From Tannerella sp. (lineage in GTDB: Bacteria; Bacteroidota; Bacteroidia; Bacteroidales; Tannerellaceae), in assembly GCA_031268395.1 (NCBI GenBank), contig JAIRXI010000089.1, positions 1 through 6,321 on the forward strand: DNA of 6,321 nt. Direction: 5' to 3'. Under the pieces are notes generated by a model. That model did not search any database and had not been told where the DNA came from. It was given only the letters and a program-made list of their open reading frames with translations. A program made the position numbers and the translations under genes. Position 1 is the stretch's first letter, and each line of letters begins with the position of its first letter. Shown here piece by piece: positions 6,226 to 6,321 of the stretch.

Positions 6226-6321
6226 AATGTGGACGAAAAAGGGGGCACGGCGGACAGATGCCGGGGCGGTGTCCATCCGCCTGTCTTATCCTCCGCGAAA
6301 TAAGGCCGTTCCGAACACATT

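Larger units (their letters stand above)
5844..6321. other. Intergenic region upstream of the pump operon, no supported gene
   Basis: These 478 bases contain no coding sequence I can support. From 5844 to about 6136 the DNA is AT-rich and holds the candidate promoter, leader hairpin and repeats listed separately. From about 6137 to the edge it is markedly GC-rich, with the FseI-like palindrome GGCCGGCC at 6171-6178, the strong hairpin at 6208-6225, and a further bulged stem (GACAG at 6253-6257 with CTGTC at 6281-6285; GCGG at 6266-6269 with CCGC at 6277-6280). Open frames exist on both strands, but they read as arginine- and proline-rich or cross the promoter, and none resembles a known protein. 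The edge may belong to a neighbouring gene, an RNA or a repeat that continues outside the window. Confidence 0.6.

Noticed and set aside
5899..6276. A 125-codon minus-strand frame upstream of the ATPase
   Set aside because: It runs through the AT/GC composition break and the perfect TATCTTTG promoter box, and its residues show no domain or coding character.
6135..6320. A 61-codon minus-strand frame at the right edge
   Set aside because: Rich in Pro, Arg and Ser with no recognisable motif, and the GC-rich composition alone makes stops rare. The plus-strand frame open from 6128 to the edge (arginine-rich) is rejected for the same reason.

Overview
The window looks like chromosomal DNA from a member of the Bacteroidota, most likely a Bacteroidales species with fairly high GC content. 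Three things point there: the style of the MacB/FtsX-type permeases and the MacA-like adaptor, the near absence of Shine-Dalgarno sequences (one clear exception), and a perfect TAnnTTTG promoter box upstream of the first gene. The genus cannot be fixed from this sequence alone.

One five-gene operon on the minus strand fills about 91% of the window (5843 down to 83). In transcription order it encodes a stand-alone MacB/LolD-type ATPase (5157-5843), two paralogous but clearly different MacB/FtsX-type permeases (3887-5164 and 2612-3874), a MacA-like periplasmic adaptor (1458-2582) and a TolC-like outer-membrane channel (83-1435). Together these are every part of a tripartite ABC efflux or secretion pump spanning both membranes. 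The ATPase drives a probable permease heterodimer in the inner membrane, and the adaptor links it to the TolC trimer. The substrate (drug, peptide, lipid or other) cannot be read from the sequence. Gene junctions are tight: an 8-nt overlap, then gaps of 12, 29 and 22 nt, with no terminator-like hairpin between genes, so a single transcript is expected. All five genes look intact.

The right end (5844-6321) has no gene I can support. Its proximal part is AT-rich and carries the candidate promoter, a short leader hairpin, an 11-bp direct repeat and a long-spaced inverted repeat. From about 6137 the composition switches sharply to GC-rich DNA with strong potential hairpins. The left end (1-82) is the untranslated tail after the TolC gene and shows no convincing terminator.

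Nothing here is a clearly new system. The points most worth a second look are the two-permease architecture, the start and coupling signals inside the operon, and the repeat-rich upstream region.
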